A stretch of 64,000 nt of DNA from Icerya purchasi (taxonomy: Eukaryota; Arthropoda; Insecta; Hemiptera; Monophlebidae). The notes beneath the pieces were generated by a model. It made no database searches. It was given only the letters and a program-made list of their open reading frames with translations, and was not told where the DNA came from. The stretch covers positions 462,333,576-462,397,575 of the forward strand of contig CM077116.1 in assembly GCA_039619475.1 (NCBI GenBank). Direction: 5' to 3'. Numbering within the stretch: position 1 is the first letter of the stretch; every line of letters begins with the position of its first letter. Made by a program: the position numbers and the translations under genes. Of the stretch, positions 34,550-46,641 are shown in pieces.

Positions 34550-35235
34550 TTTAGAACCGCCTCCTGTAGGGAGTTTTGTAGGGTTTTAAATAACATATAG
34601 CAGCCCCCCCCAAAATGATACCATATGAAATAACACCGTATGAAATGACCGGTTGATATAACGCAAAGTAAATTCTACGTAAATTACAGGGCGGGAAATA
34701 TTGCGATAAATAATAGAATAAAAAATTTAACTTCCTTATTTTACCAGCGATAAATGACGGGTGCAAAAACCAACTTAACTTACTGTCAAATTTTATACCT
34801 AAATATTTAATATTCAGCACTCTATCAATTGCCACATTGCTTGCAATTTTGAGATTTATACTTTCACTGGACCAGTAATTATGAGAGCTATACAACATAT
34901 ATTTAGTTTTTGATAAATTTACAATTAATCTATTACAGTCTAACCAATCAATTACAGAATCAATTCCCGATTAAACAAGATTTTGCAGGATATCTGGATA
35001 ACGAGAATTAATTAATAAAACTGTATCATCGCCATATATTATTAATTTACCTGGGACATTCGGATTGCATAATTCATTTACATAAATCGAAAATAGGAAA
35101 GGGCCCAAAATGGTTCCTTGCGGCACCCCGAAGTTCTGGACCACTTCATTACTGTATACATTGTTAATTTTAGTAACGTATCTGTTCTTATATACTGAAA
35201 ATTATCGTTCAACCTCCACTGAAATGTATGGCTAA
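34550..35235 (-). pseudogene. Non-LTR RT remnant (YGDD)
   Basis: The minus strand shows SNEVVQNFGVPQGTILGPFL, then FSIYVNEL, IIYGDDTVLLINSR (35038-34995), IDWLDCNRLIVNLSKTKYML, NIKYLGIKFDSKLSWFLHP and RRIYFALYQPVISYG. These are RT blocks from PQG through thumb in the right order, with a YGDD catalytic box. One or two frame changes and stops occur. No endonuclease is present and there is no tail beyond an AT tract. Clade uncertain. Confidence 0.75.
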
Positions 35236-35299
35236 ATTGGAAATGTGCTAAGATTAATATCTTTTCATTTTTTTGCATTCTAGAAAAACTTCAAAATCA

Positions 35300-35534
35300 G
35301 ATTTTTTCCTTTAAATATACTTAAATAAAATGAGTTTTGTAATATAATTTATGTGGATTTTAAGTAATAATTTCATTTTTCCTATTTTTTTATGAATAAA
35401 AAAGTTCAAAAATAAATTAATTCTATTTATATTTGATTTTTTTTTCTTGATTTTTTTTTTACTTATATTTGATAATAATAAGTTACCTAATACGTTTCCC
35501 AATTTCTTATGTAAATCCAAGATTTTATCTCTCG
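35300..35534 (-). pseudogene. hAT transposase relic, downstream part
   Basis: The minus-strand frame KILDLHKKLGNVLGNLLLSN continues directly from QAIARD of the relic at 37028-37650 once the LINE-C insertion is left out. It fades into AT-rich sequence. Assignment depends on the continuity across LINE-C and the 8-bp duplication ATCTCTCG. Confidence 0.55.
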
Positions 35535-36934
35535 GACGGCCTTACATATGCAATCTTAAAGTTAAATGTTATAAATTCCTATCTATTCTTAAATATGTAT
35601 CAAACACAAAGTATAATGTACCTCCGAAAACTCTCCTCTCCATATACAAATCCTTAGTCATTTCCAGAATAAACTACGGGTCCCAGGCGTATTCGTCAGC
35701 CAGTCCTTCTTTACTTAAATCCCTTGATTCAGTACACCACACGGCGCTCCGCACGATACTTGGCGCACATAGAAGTTCCCCGTCTGTAAGTTTATATGCC
35801 TTGTTAGGCGCTCTCCCACTAAAGTATTTCCGAACCTTTTATTACCACCGTGAGACCCTCGCTCTTTTCTCTAGTAAACGTTCCTTGTCTATTCATATAA
35901 ATGACCCCCCCAATACCCCAGAGATCCCTAATGACCCTCTCCCAGAAATCCTGGCCCTCCTATCGCAGCACAATGTGAGCGTAATCCCCTCCCCTGACCT
36001 AACTCCTAACACCGTGATCTCGCCGTGGGCCCCTTTAAATATCGAAGTTAATTTTCCCCTGACGAAGTATTATAAACCCCTGCACCCAAATATCGTTCAG
36101 TTGACAGCAGCAACAATACAAAAATACCCTGATCACCTCATTTTCTTCACGGATGCTGCCTAGGCTACCCCAGAGGCTACTTCATCCACAACCGCCTGTT
36201 TCTTTGAAATCTGCGACGTGATTCGAAACAATTGCTCGATATACGCAGTATTTTTCTGTTTGGAATATTTCCTTTCTACAGCGCATACATCACAGAAAGC
36301 CCTGCTGGTATCTGATTCATCCGCGGCTTTATTGACAATCTCTAATCCCCTTACTAAACATCCTGCAGCAATTCGAACCCAGCAAGTATTATACGAACTT
36401 ATTAAGAGACCCGTATCCTTTCTGTGGGTGCCTAGCCATGCTGGGATTCCTGGAAACGAACACGTCGATAAATCCGCCCGAGCAGCAATATATTTCCCCT
36501 TGCCAAGTAATAGCCCTCCTCCACCTTATCCATCGAACATAATCTTCAATAATCTCACGTCCTCATGGAAAGCCCATTGGTCCTCGTGTCAGACTTTCTC
36601 AAGGTTAATTAAACCCTCAGCCGAACCATGGTGGCCAGAAAAAAACATTTCCTGTAGAGATTTCTGTACACTTAGCCGCTTGCGCACAGGCCACACAGCC
36701 ATGTCGCATAATTTTATTTTACAAAGAATCCCACCTCCTATGAATTGTCCTTTCTGTAGTCAAGGTGTTGCTCCTTCAACTTCCCACATACTGTGCGACT
36801 ATCCAGCACTCTCACCCCACCGGCCCCCTTCTAATAATAACAAAACAATCACCAACATTCTTGAGAATTCCCCCGATGCAATTTTATCTGTAGCACAATT
36901 TATCAGAACTAGCGGAATAAGCAGATATTTATAA
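35535..36934 (+). pseudogene. LINE-C ORF2 C-terminus with RNase H, one nonsense codon
   Basis: The frame runs from 35535 to 36934 with one in-frame TAG at 36161-36163. RT thumb and connection: LLSIYKSLVISRINYGSQAY, then LRTILGAHRSSPSVSLYAL. RNase H: FTDAA (usually FTDGS) just before the stop, LLVSDSSAALLTISN, and LWVPSHAGIPGNEHVDKSAR. At the glutamate position the copy reads CSIYAV, where the related copy at 57.9 kb has EAEMYSI, so the catalytic E is replaced by S. A terminal finger-like block follows: LSRLRTGHTAMSHNF, then CPFCSQGVAPSTSHIL. Confidence 0.85.
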
Positions 36935-37027
36935 GAACAAACTGCGCATCTTCGTACTGTAATAGCCACAGTAGTTAAACACGGTACAGAATATTGCTTT
37001 CACAAAAAAAATAACAAAAAAAAAAAA
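35535..37027 (+). mobile_element. LINE-C: 5'-truncated I-type LINE
   Basis: Flanked by ATCTCTCG at 35527-35534 and 37028-37035 and ending in an A tail at about 37005-37027. It contains only the ORF2 C-terminal third. Inserted into a minus-strand hAT relic within the PDZ intron. Confidence 0.8.
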
Positions 37028-37650
37028 ATCTCTCGCAATAGCCTGGATTTTTTCTACCACTTCATCGATGGTTTTATAACTGATATCCAAGGGTTTTTTT
37101 CTAGTTATTATTTTTTCGATGCTTTCTGGTAGGAACAATTAATGTGCCAATATAAAAGCTTGGTGTCACATTGAACTTTTCCTTTTGTAATGAGAATTTT
37201 AGCTTAAAAGTGAATAATTAAAAATATAATCAGAAACTGTTTTAAAAATAAACACCGATTTCGTTTAGCTTTCTTACAGATTTTGCATCATCCTCAAAAG
37301 CAGCTACAACTTCTTTAAATTTTTCGAAGATTATTTAGCAACTGATAGCTATATATCCCGGCGTGTTATTACTAGTAGTTTTGGTGGTACTGGTTTCCCT
37401 TCCATTATCCGTTTATGAACTTCTACTCGCATAGGGGGGTTCAGAAACATTTTTTCCCCACACGGTACTAGTTTATTTACACATGTATAGTATGCCTCGT
37501 CGTAAAGTAAAATTTTCCAGCTTTAATCATGTATGGGGAAGCATCTGTTATTAAAAGTAAAATTCTTTCGTCAAATAATTCGTTTTCAAAAAGTCTCCTT
37601 AAATCCTCATTAACAAATCGATCAATCGTTAAACAATTTTTTTTTTTTTT
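37028..37650 (-). pseudogene. hAT transposase relic, upstream part
   Basis: The minus strand reads IDRFVNEDLRRLFENELFDE then RILLLITDASPYMIKAGK (about 37625-37520), the DUF659-type core of hAT transposases (LLL.TDAAPYM.KA). This is followed in other frames by PPMRVEVHKRIMEGKPVPP and ESIEKIITRKKPLDISYKTI then DEVVEKIQAIARD. The aspartate in ITDASPY is kept. LINE-C splits the gene after IARD. Stops and shifts make it inactive. Confidence 0.7.
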
Positions 37651-37659
37651 GTAATTGCT

Positions 37660-38224
37660 TACAGACTATTAAAAAAGTTTTGGGAGGAGCAGTCTCTTTC
37701 TCATCGGCCAATTAATAAATTTGTTACATACAATCCTCGCGATTCTGTAATTTAATCTACACACATGTATACATATTTACGTTTTTATAGTTTGCCTAAT
37801 TTTTTTCAAAAATATTCATACAAACTATTGCATGGATTTTTCTTAATGAACTTTCAGACGGTACTATGTTTTGAGCGTATTTCTCTAAAAAATTATTAAA
37901 TAGTTTAAATGATTTTTTTTCGTTGCATTACAAGACATTAATGTATATAGTTTTTCCTTTTTCTTATTTACTTTTAAAACCAAGAGCTCATATGAACAGC
38001 TAAAATAAATAAATTTTAAATTAATATTAATATTGGTTAAATCATTTTTTAGCATTTTAAATTTCATTGTATTTAAATATTTATAAAAGCACTGGTTGTT
38101 CCTATTGCCTTCTTTTTCCCAATATACCTGTTTTTATAATAAAAATAATTTTAACTCTAAAAAAAGGGCTTCTTTTAAAAAATGCTAAAACTTACACGCA
38201 CTAACGTATACACCTAGTTGTGTC
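37660..38224. other. No gene identified
   Basis: AT-rich intron sequence. No motif-bearing frame. Confidence 0.45.
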
Positions 38225-38976
38225 AAAATCTGTGCTCTAATAAATGAACGCATAAAGCTAATACCACGCTACAAGCGTCAATTGATAAAATCTCGGAGTG
38301 CTGTAGGCGATGGAGAATTAAGATCAACGAAGATAATCCGGTCCACATATTATTCACTAATAGGCATACAGATCATCAGCCTATTAAAATGAACAATAAT
38401 ATAATACCGGTAAAACAGGTAGTAAAGCATCTGGGCATGCACCTTGATTGCAGACTGACATGGCGCAAGCATATCGTGACAAAAGCAAACAAATTAAATA
38501 TTAGAACAAGGAAGATGTATTGGTTACTGGGCAAAAATTCGCCACTCTCTGTAGATAATAAAAAAGACAAATTCTTGCTCCAATATGGAGGGAGGTATGG
38601 TTGTGAATTTCGGGAATGCCGCACAGATTCGAATATAATAGAGCGATATCAAAATAAGATGTTGGGAATAATTAATGCTCCGTGCTACGTGAGTAATAAA
38701 ACTCTCTACCAAGATCTTTATAAGGGAGGTTATTGCTAAATTAGCCGTAAAACACATCGGAAGACTTCAAATTTATACGAACGTACTAGCGGTAGCGTTA
38801 CTGAATAATTCGACGGAGACACGTCGGCTGCGCGGGAAGAAGCTATTAGACTTGAGTGCTTAAATTAGGTTTGGGTCCTACGTCAGTGGGCGGGGATCGT
38901 TCAAGTGTTTAGAGTATACAACAGAATCTAGTAATAGCCTAATGGGAGTCTAGGTATAGGTTAGCAAAAAAAAAAA
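38225..38976 (+). pseudogene. Truncated Jockey-type LINE, related to LINE-A
   Basis: Begins just after the RT catalytic box (LCSNK, a stop, THKANTTLQASIDKISE) and continues through WRIKINEDNPVHILFTN, VKHLGMHLDCRLTWRKHIVT, KMYWLLGKNSPLSVDNK and NKMLGIINAPCYVSNKTLYQ. Each block parallels LINE-A ORF2 (LGLYLDKRLTWKKH, LWLLGKKSELALENK, NAPWYITNEALHKD). After a frame loss near 38735 the end still reads LLNNSTETRRLRGKK. The 3' end finishes in TTAGC plus A run, as in LINE-A. Same family branch but clearly diverged and 5'-truncated. Confidence 0.85.
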
Positions 38977-38979
38977 TTC

Positions 38980-39780
38980 TAATTGTGATCGTCCATTGCA
39001 ACCGATGCTATAACAGCAAACATTGCAATAAATTACAAAAAAATTTAAAATTCTTTATCGTACGACGAAATCCATAAACAAATTTTAGTGTATAAACTCC
39101 GTGTCACTTTTGACATTTTGAAATGCGGAAATGGGTAAATAAAAAAAAAACAAAAAACAAAACCGTCCCATGATCTGATAGTGTGAACTTGAAAGAAAGA
39201 TGGTCACCATAAGTGTGACGCAAAAATTCGCCATTTCAAAGAAGTAAGAAACCAATTTTTCCCATATCGTAATAAGGACATTGTTGAGGATTTCTAATTG
39301 GCTAGTCTGCATTTTTTCGCCATCGATCTAAAAAAAATCACCCCATAGCTTCCATAGATTCAAGATTAATCGACAATCTGGCCAACACGATCAACCGTTT
39401 AAGGCAACTACAAAATCGCTTAATTCACGTTGTGATAAAAATAAGGAAAAATATTGAACGATACATAACTTTTCCGATCGAGAGCTCGCCGGTTTTGTGG
39501 GCTGGCTGGTGATACTTTACTCCGGTGATGGGTTGGTCGTAAGCAGTCGGAAAATCTTAAATACTTGTCTTTCGTTTCCCACTCTTATTTTTATTTTTGC
39601 TTGTACGTGCTGTTTTAGAATTAGTGATTGAATTATTTTAAATACTTAAAAATTCCTAAAAACTAAATTTATAAATTTCTCGATACGCCATTTCTAAAAC
39701 AAAAAAAAAAACACTGCTTTATTATTATTATTACTAGTATTATTACTACTATTATTATAACAAGATGACGAAGAAAATTA
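38980..39780. other. No gene identified
   Basis: Intron sequence immediately upstream of the PDZ exon, with an ATT repeat at about 39720-39758. Confidence 0.5.
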
Positions 39781-39800
39781 ATGGATCATGTGTAATGCAG

Positions 39801-39934
39801 ATAATGTTGGCGTGTATATATCTCGGGTAGAAGAAGGCGGCGTTGCCGAGAAAGCTGGACTCAGACCAGGAGATTCCATCTTAGAGGTGAACGGCATACC
39901 ATTCAATAACATATCGCACGAAGAAGCTCTAAAG
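39801..39934 (+). CDS. PDZ scaffold protein, second coding exon
   Basis: 134 bp with acceptor ATGCAG|AT at 39800/39801 and donor AAG|GTAACT at 39934/39935. It completes the split codon left by the exon at 25439 and encodes NVGVYISRVEEGGVAEKAGL then RPGDSILEVNGIPFNNISHE and EALK. This is the middle and second half of a PDZ domain (beta-3, GLRPGD..LEVNG, helix B start HEEALK). It ends in phase 0 before the last strand, so at least one further exon is needed. The pattern VYISRVE..G.AE.AGLR.GD.IL.VNG matches whirlin/PDZD7-type PDZ domains. Predicted role: scaffold binding C-terminal peptides of membrane partners. Confidence 0.85.
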
Positions 39935-40935
39935 GTAACTACATTTTTTCTACTACCATTAGCACGTTTCGATATCGCTTACTCAAACCACGTGTCGGTA
40001 CATACTTTTTTAGCGTAATACCTCATAGTTGAACGAAATAATTTTCGTTCTTTCCTCTTTTCCATGTCGATAAATATTAAATTTCTTCTCCGGACTTTCT
40101 CTTCCACTTAAAGCTACGCTGTAATTTTTCCTCATTTCTCTTCTATTACCGGGCGTTTACTTTATTCGCCCACATCTCAGCTACGTCAGAAATTGCGGTA
40201 CTTACCTCGAAACCGCATTTTTTTTCAACTTAGCATAAATTTCCGATATTGCGAAAACATATATACCATCATTTTTAAATTGAGTGGTAGAAAGAACGAT
40301 TTTATTGGTAAAGAAGGAAGGCTATATATCCGACCAAAATTTAAATCACGTTACAGCCAGAAAGACTGGTACTTATGACGAAATATATTATATGTATGTT
40401 ACACATTGAGCTCTGTTTCGCATTGGTACCACAAGTAGTTTGGAAACTGCAACAGTCTAAAATTCAAATAGCCAGTTACCAGTGGTAGAGAGAGAGAGAG
40501 ACAATGACATCTCTGTCAAACCGTACTAGCGACATAAGACGACAAATACATATATCTCTGTCAGTTTATGTCGTATCGCGAAAAAGTAATAATTAAAAAC
40601 TTTTGCATAATCGGTGTAAATTGCCTATGTAAAACTGTTGCACTTTAATTACCGCGCTCGCTAAAAATGTTTTTATTAACTTTTTATTTTGTTTTTGCAT
40701 ATTTTTACTTACTCACGCCAGTTCATTCTGCTCCTTTAACGTATCCTTCGTGTTACGAATAGAACCAATAAAAGTCATACATAACTATTGACGTCATTGT
40801 TGTTAAAACGCAAAATATTTTATTGGTATTATCATTATTATCAGTAAAACTTCAAATTGAATTTTTAAATACTATGTAATTTCTTCATTTGAGGTGTAAT
40901 AAATTTTTTATAACTAAGAGTTTCCCCGTACTCAT

Positions 40936-40976
<41 letters not shown>

Positions 40977-41690
40977 CGTGCAAATCAGTAATTCACTATG
41001 ACGGTTATGACAACGTCGCCTTAAATTGTTTTTTTTTAGAATATTGCTTAAAACGAAACTCGCGCATAAACATTTTACAACACAATAATAAAGCAAAAAG
41101 AAATGATATCAGTCGGAAAAAACTGATGGCTTAGTAAACAGGATGATGATCATTCGATTAAGCACGCAGTCGAGTGTTAGTGACGTAGAACTTCTAGTGA
41201 TTTCTATTTGTAACGCGAAGGATTGCCGCTCCTTTACAGTTCATATTGATGTGTAGGAGTCGATACTTTATAGTTAGTCTCTAGTTTAGTCATTCGATGA
41301 ATAACTATCGATAAATTTATCTTATATAAATTAAAATACAACATTTGTACTTTTTGTATCTTAAAATATTTCAAATTTAAACTAAACAATTTAGTAAGCA
41401 AAATAATGTAGAATTTTAAAAAATTTCACACTATCCTTGTGCAAATATATTTTTAAAAAGTAACTGTAACATTTTTAATTGAACTTTTAAATGAAAGTAC
41501 AATTTTAACATAATCGGCATATTTCTTTACTTTCAGTTCTAAAAAAAGTTGTGATTAAATTATTTTACATTGAGTGACAAATTTATATATATATTTTTTT
41601 TTAATCTAAAAATTTAAATTGCTATTTTAAAGATATTTACAAAATTCTTTGTTAATAAAAAAGTATTCATTGTTATATATGTTAACGACC
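39935..41690. other. No gene identified; microsatellites
   Basis: Probably continuing intron. GA run at 40486-40501 and TA run at about 40938-40975. I looked for the missing last strand of the PDZ domain and could not identify it. Confidence 0.4.
40938..40975. repeat. (TA)n microsatellite
   Basis: About 19 TA units. Confidence 0.9.
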
Positions 41691-41756
41691 CATATTGTTT
41701 AAGTTTATCGTATAATAAGTAAAATTAAAACACACTACTATAAACAATTATTTAAT

Positions 41757-41830
41757 ACTTCGAAACGCGTCGGGTAATTAAACATTAAATAATTGTTGAA
41801 AAAAGTGTTCATTTAATCTAAACTTTAATT
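41757..41830 (+). repeat. Small repeat shared with the mariner insert
   Basis: TACTTCGAAACGCGTCGGG is followed by an AT-rich stretch and AATTGTTGAAAAAAGTGTT. It matches in the opposite orientation the insert at 33651-33806. Extent beyond these bases is uncertain. Confidence 0.55.
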
Positions 41831-42269
41831 ATAAATTTCAAAAAAAATGTGCTTACAAGTCCATTACTTCTACTCCACGCCGATACGGTATATGCTGTGA
41901 TTTACTGGCCACTTGTAACCATTATCCACTCATTTACACCACAAGACCAGTATAACCTGCTTCATTGGTTTATTTACTCAAGTAACTTCTTTTCCAGTTT
42001 CACAAGTTTTGTGCTTTTTTGTTCTTTCTATTTTGATCTGTTTAAGTCATACCCACTGAAATCAAATTTTGCCGCATGCTGTGTAAATTCTCATATTTCG
42101 ATTTGATACGATTTACAAAAGAAAAGATTGTACAATTTTATGTTAGACATTGTGTGTTCTTTCATATTTCGGGTTAAATTCATTTTTACAGATTCTTTTT
42201 TACTTTATCTTTTTTCTCAAGTTTATTGCCCACTTTCAAGTTTGTTTTTTTTTTTTACAAAGTATTTTT

Positions 42270-43145
42270 TAACCCCCCCCCCCGGGCATGCCAACAAAGG
42301 ATCTTTGCCCAAAAACGACACGAAGGAGAAGGATCAGTTAAATGCAGATTCGGTCAGTTATTGATAAGATAAAAGAATTGAGGATAGGAACAACGGAAAT
42401 CGACGGAAACGGTAAGATATACGAGGCACAATAAGGAGTAGGGAGTTTGAGTGATAACAGATTGGAATACAAAGAAGTGCGTTCACTCACGAGGGATGGG
42501 CATTCAAAGAAGATATGGTCAGGATCACAGACGGCTTTGTCGTCAAAATGAAGAGGGCAACAAAGGGATAAAACGAGATGAAAACGATAACGTGAAGAAG
42601 GAAGAAGAGTATGATTCAGACGTAAACGGATAATAGGGACAATAACGCAGCGAAGGAAAATCGTAAAACCAAGGCCGCGTGTTAAGATTAGGTTGGATGG
42701 AAAAATAAAAAAGGAAGGCCGATTAGAAAAGGAAGAAACGTAAAAATCTGACCAAAATCTAACGTGAAACTTTTTACACAATGGGAGTAAATTAGAAACG
42801 GAAATTCTAGAGAAAAAAAATCGGGAGGATACAGCAATCTGAGCCAAGGAATCTGACATTTCGTTACCCTCTATCCCCATATGACTGGGTACCCAAAGCA
42901 TATCAATTCGGATAGCATGAAAAGAGAAAAGAGTGTGAATGAGGGAGCGAATACGGAGGATAAAAAGGTCAGGGGAGTGCGAAGGGAAGTGTGAGGAAAT
43001 AGCTTTAAGAGCACACGTGGAATCGGAGATAATTAAATATTCAGAAGAAAAACGATGAAAGGAAATATAAATTATGGAACGTAGAATGGCCATTAACTCG
43101 ATATGGCTTGCTTTATATACCTCAGTTGCATATGCTAATCCGGTT
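42270..43145 (-). pseudogene. LINE-B copy 3, RNase H and C-terminus
   Basis: The minus-strand frame from 43144 to 42338 is nearly open. It has YKASHIELMAILRSI (RNase H glutamate), LIISDSTCALKAISSHF (aspartate), LWVPSHMGIEGNEMSDSLAQ (last aspartate), then CDPDHIFFECPSLVSERTSL and LKLPTPYCASYILPFP, stopping after TDRICI. The 3' motif GGCAAAGATCCTTTGTTGGC precedes a G run, with no long A tail. It is more diverged from copies 1 and 2 than they are from each other. RT and the first RNase H strand are missing. Confidence 0.8.
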
Positions 43146-43344
43146 AGTAGAGTTCACACCAATATGAACGTTTATAGCGGAAAGCGCAGAGTAAAATTCT
43201 GAGATAAGGTATTAGGGAAGATTTCTTCCCCTACTATATCGCATAGTTTTACGTTATGCAACGAGTGCCACATCTCCAGCTAATCCATGAATTTTTTAAC
43301 ACCGTCATAGAAATGTATTCAACTTTTTTTTTCTTCTTCTTTCA

Positions 43345-44080
43345 TTTTTTTTTTTTTTTTGAGCTCATCGGCTTCGTTTTGTTATATTGCTCTGTTTGCT
43401 TCCACGATAAAATTATATAGTAACTTATGTATTATCAAATTTCGAGTGGCGAGGAGACTTCTAATATTGATGGAGAACGCGTTACCTGAAGGGTCATTAA
43501 AGCTGTACATAGTTTCTGTCGGTACTGAGGGTAAAAGGAGTATATTGGAAAAAGACATGATCCGCGTCAGCAACCCTATTTACATCAGAAACATGTTGAC
43601 AAAAAGGAGACGACACACCAGGTTACGCTGGTTGAGTGGAAACGGAAGTTTATTGGGCCCTAGTAAATTTACGAGAGATAATATCGCTGAGGTTTAAAAA
43701 TGTATACCAAAGGTATATTTGGGATGTTCGTCTGTATAGATTTATAGTAAGACGCCAAGTCCGGATTAGCCCAGGTGGCTTTCGAATATGCCTTGTAAGC
43801 ATACTCAATAAAATGTAAAAGATCACTACGAGGAAACTTGGGAACAAAACTCTTTCTTGTCTCGTCAACTTAGTGGCCGTATCAATGATGCTATTACCGA
43901 CTATTCCTACATGGGAGGGGATCCATACAAAATTCAACCAAAAAGAAACTCCGTATGCGTTTTAATTCATAAACAAGGATATGTGAAGAATAATTGAATA
44001 GAAGTTGTTAAGAGCCTCAAGGCAGCTTTTAGAATCAGTAAGATTATTTCGGTAGCAGATAGGTTCGATAATAAAAAGGG
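43345..44080 (-). pseudogene. LINE-D: RNase H LINE fragment
   Basis: The minus strand reads LTDSKSCLEALNNF (RNase H aspartate), a disturbed stretch, then NFVWIPSHVGIVGNSIIDTA, followed by degenerate C-terminal sequence. The 3' end is GATGAGCTC plus an A tail (T run at 43345-43360). It lies 200 bp beyond LINE-B copy 3 in the same orientation but has a different 3' end, so it is a separate family. Numerous stops. Confidence 0.7.
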
Positions 44081-44084
44081 ATGA

Positions 44085-46410
44085 CAATACATTCTGCGCT
44101 TAAGATCAAAAGGAAGCACGAGAGCGAACATTTTTGAATGATGTTAGGATGTGTCAGATAAAGAAAGCGACTCCTCCCCTATGTTTTGATTCGTCTGAGA
44201 AAACGAGACGAAATTCTGGTTAGTAATCAGATACGAAATCATTTTTGATTTTTTAATGTTATTAACGTCTTGACCCGCGGATTTGATCTATTGATATATG
44301 TAACAACTCGTTGAAATTGATGGAAATATTTACCGATTTGAGAGAATTAATCAAACTAAGCGGACAAAACGGCAGGGTAGCCGATTTACATTTGTTTATG
44401 TGAAGAGGGTATCTCAATTTAGTCTATTCGATAACGCATCTATTTTAAAATGACTGCATTTTATACATTATTTTGACGTTATTTTTAAAATTTTCTTTTT
44501 TTCTGCGGTATTTTCAGATGTTATTTTTCCAATAAGCTGTTTACATTATTTCGCTTTTTTTCGCGCTATATTTACTTTTGGTCGTAATTTTAAATCGATC
44601 ATTTTCCTATTTTAATTCACACACTATGAGTAACAGCAAAAATGAACTGATGTGAATAATGTAAAACCGTTGTTTACCGTTATTTATTTCCTTTTTTTTT
44701 TTTTTATTTTGAACTATTTAACATACTTTATCATGTTTAATTTAAATGTATTAACTAACATCGTACAATATGTTTGTAAAAACAGGAACAGATTTTAGCC
44801 ATACAGCTTAATGGAAAACAATATAAAAATGAAACAGAGTATTTAACAGATATATCAAATACTCTTGAACTTTAGACATGCTATATATCTAAATTAATTT
44901 CGAAATTTATTTAATTTAAATATTAACGTGACAATGAAAAAAATAAAAAGAAATAAAACAAAGAACTTACAAATGCAAATAAAAATTTTTAAGGAAAAGG
45001 TTTCTTAACGTACATTTTAATGCAGTTTTGTTTATATATAATTTTAATAAAAAACAGAAAAATAATAATCGTTTACATTTCAAGGCCAATAATTGAATGA
45101 ATAAATGGAATTTATTGAATAAATAAATAGTATGGGATTGGTGGAATGCTCTGAAGGGCAAGTTAAAAGACGGTAGCAATATGTATTCGAACAAATAATA
45201 AATACGCCGGTGAAGCTGACAGCTAGTCTATATACATCTATTTGTGCGACGGATTTTTCTACCTTAAACGCATTTTACTAACTATAGACTAACCTAAAAA
45301 CTCATCTTAAAATACGAACAATAATTGAAAAGAAGAAAATCATCAAGTAAGACGTTTCAGTTAAGAACAAAATCTTCCATAAAACTGAGAATTCTGTAAA
45401 TATTGTTTATTCCTCTTTAAAATACGTAATAGCAATTCTTACAATATTTGCGAAATAAATATGTCTTCTTTTAAATTTTTTTCTCGTCTTGGTGTTATTG
45501 TAGCTGCCATTAGAGACTTTGGGCATGGGCGCGAATTTTTATACACGTAGGTAGTTTAAAATTAATGTGCTAGTTCGTATACCAGAAGACATGTTGACAC
45601 GTTTACCATTATTCGAAAGGTCTTGCTTATCTTCGGGTCACCTTTAATAGTATCGCTTTTTGCACTGCACAGCCGCCATTGTCAAGTATCACACCTTACA
45701 CTGATGCTAACAGCCATTTAATTTCCCAGAAATAACTTGGTCAGTGAACAAAATTTTAATCACACGCCTACACGCCGAAATAATAAATTTCGGCTTAACG
45801 ACAAATTACTTCTCAGTAGACCGTTGTATGTTTGTAATTTCAACCGCATTGTCATCTTCGCTGCTTACATGTCTCGCTCGCTGCTTTTAGTCGCTGAAGA
45901 TGATGAGGCAGTTGAAATTAAAAAAACTTACAATACGCTCTTGTATAACTGCTTCATGTACAACTGCATCCGCCCGAGCGACAGGGAAAATTTATCGAAC
46001 AGGCACCACACACGCATACTTTTTGGACGCTATATTAGAGCCGCGAGCTAAATAAATTTAATTTTCGACGACAATCGCTCTGTGAAATTAAAATTTTCCC
46101 TCCACCACGCTCCGGGAACCGTAAAATAAACCCTTCAACGGTGCGCAACATATTTATGAGCGGAAACTGTTATCATAATGGGGAGAAAGTCGGTATATAC
46201 TCGGGATAGGAGGATTTGACAACAATCACGGGCAAAAGACAATTAAATACGTTTGAAATTAATGTGAAAATGTAAAAAATTGTCGTATTTTCCACATCTG
46301 TAACGCCGTTTTATTTAATCGTTTGCCCGTGAGGTCAGCGAGGTCCACCTCACAAACTCACGTCATTTTCAATTGAACATTGTGTGAAATTTAAATGATA
46401 CGTAGATAAA
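44085..46410. other. No gene identified; short inverted repeat
   Basis: AT-rich. The 104-codon frame at 45737 has no motif. ACGGGCAAA..AATTAAATA at 46228-46250 is mirrored at 46311-46330, giving two 9-bp matched blocks of unclear origin. Confidence 0.4.
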
Positions 46411-46411
46411 T

Positions 46412-46420
46412 AGATACTTC
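46412..46420. repeat. LINE-E target-site duplication, left
   Basis: AGATACTTC, repeated at 52908-52916 directly after the LINE-E A tail (the first A may belong to the tail). Confidence 0.7.
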
Positions 46421-46641
46421 ACTTGTGAATAACGTGAGTAATTCGGAGGTGTTTGGTCGCGTTCGTTTAGTGCGTTGTTCGTTGTCTTCGAATAATTCCT
46501 AAAGTATTTAACTTAAGCCTACACATACGGAACTACATTTACATTTACACGCATCTTCACACGCATACACACACACTCAACTTTCAAATTTAATCCCGGT
46601 GCCTGGTATAACACCGATATATTGTTTATTTTATCTTAACG

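Larger units (their letters stand above)
26214..39800 (+). other. 13.6-kb intron of the PDZ gene
   Basis: It begins GTAAGTAA and ends TGTAATGCAG. The phase is 1 on both sides, and joining gives GGSREP-N-NVGVYIS, a continuous PDZ sequence. Most of the intron is mobile DNA: LINE-B with nested LINE-A, a mariner, an RT remnant, a hAT relic with nested LINE-C, and a truncated Jockey copy. Confidence 0.75.

Noticed and set aside
43359..43818. Plus-strand frames at 43359 and 43636
   Set aside because: Antisense shadows of the LINE-D fragment on the minus strand.
45737..46051. 104-codon open frame upstream of LINE-E
   Set aside because: No motif, no credible start and AT-rich context; likely chance.
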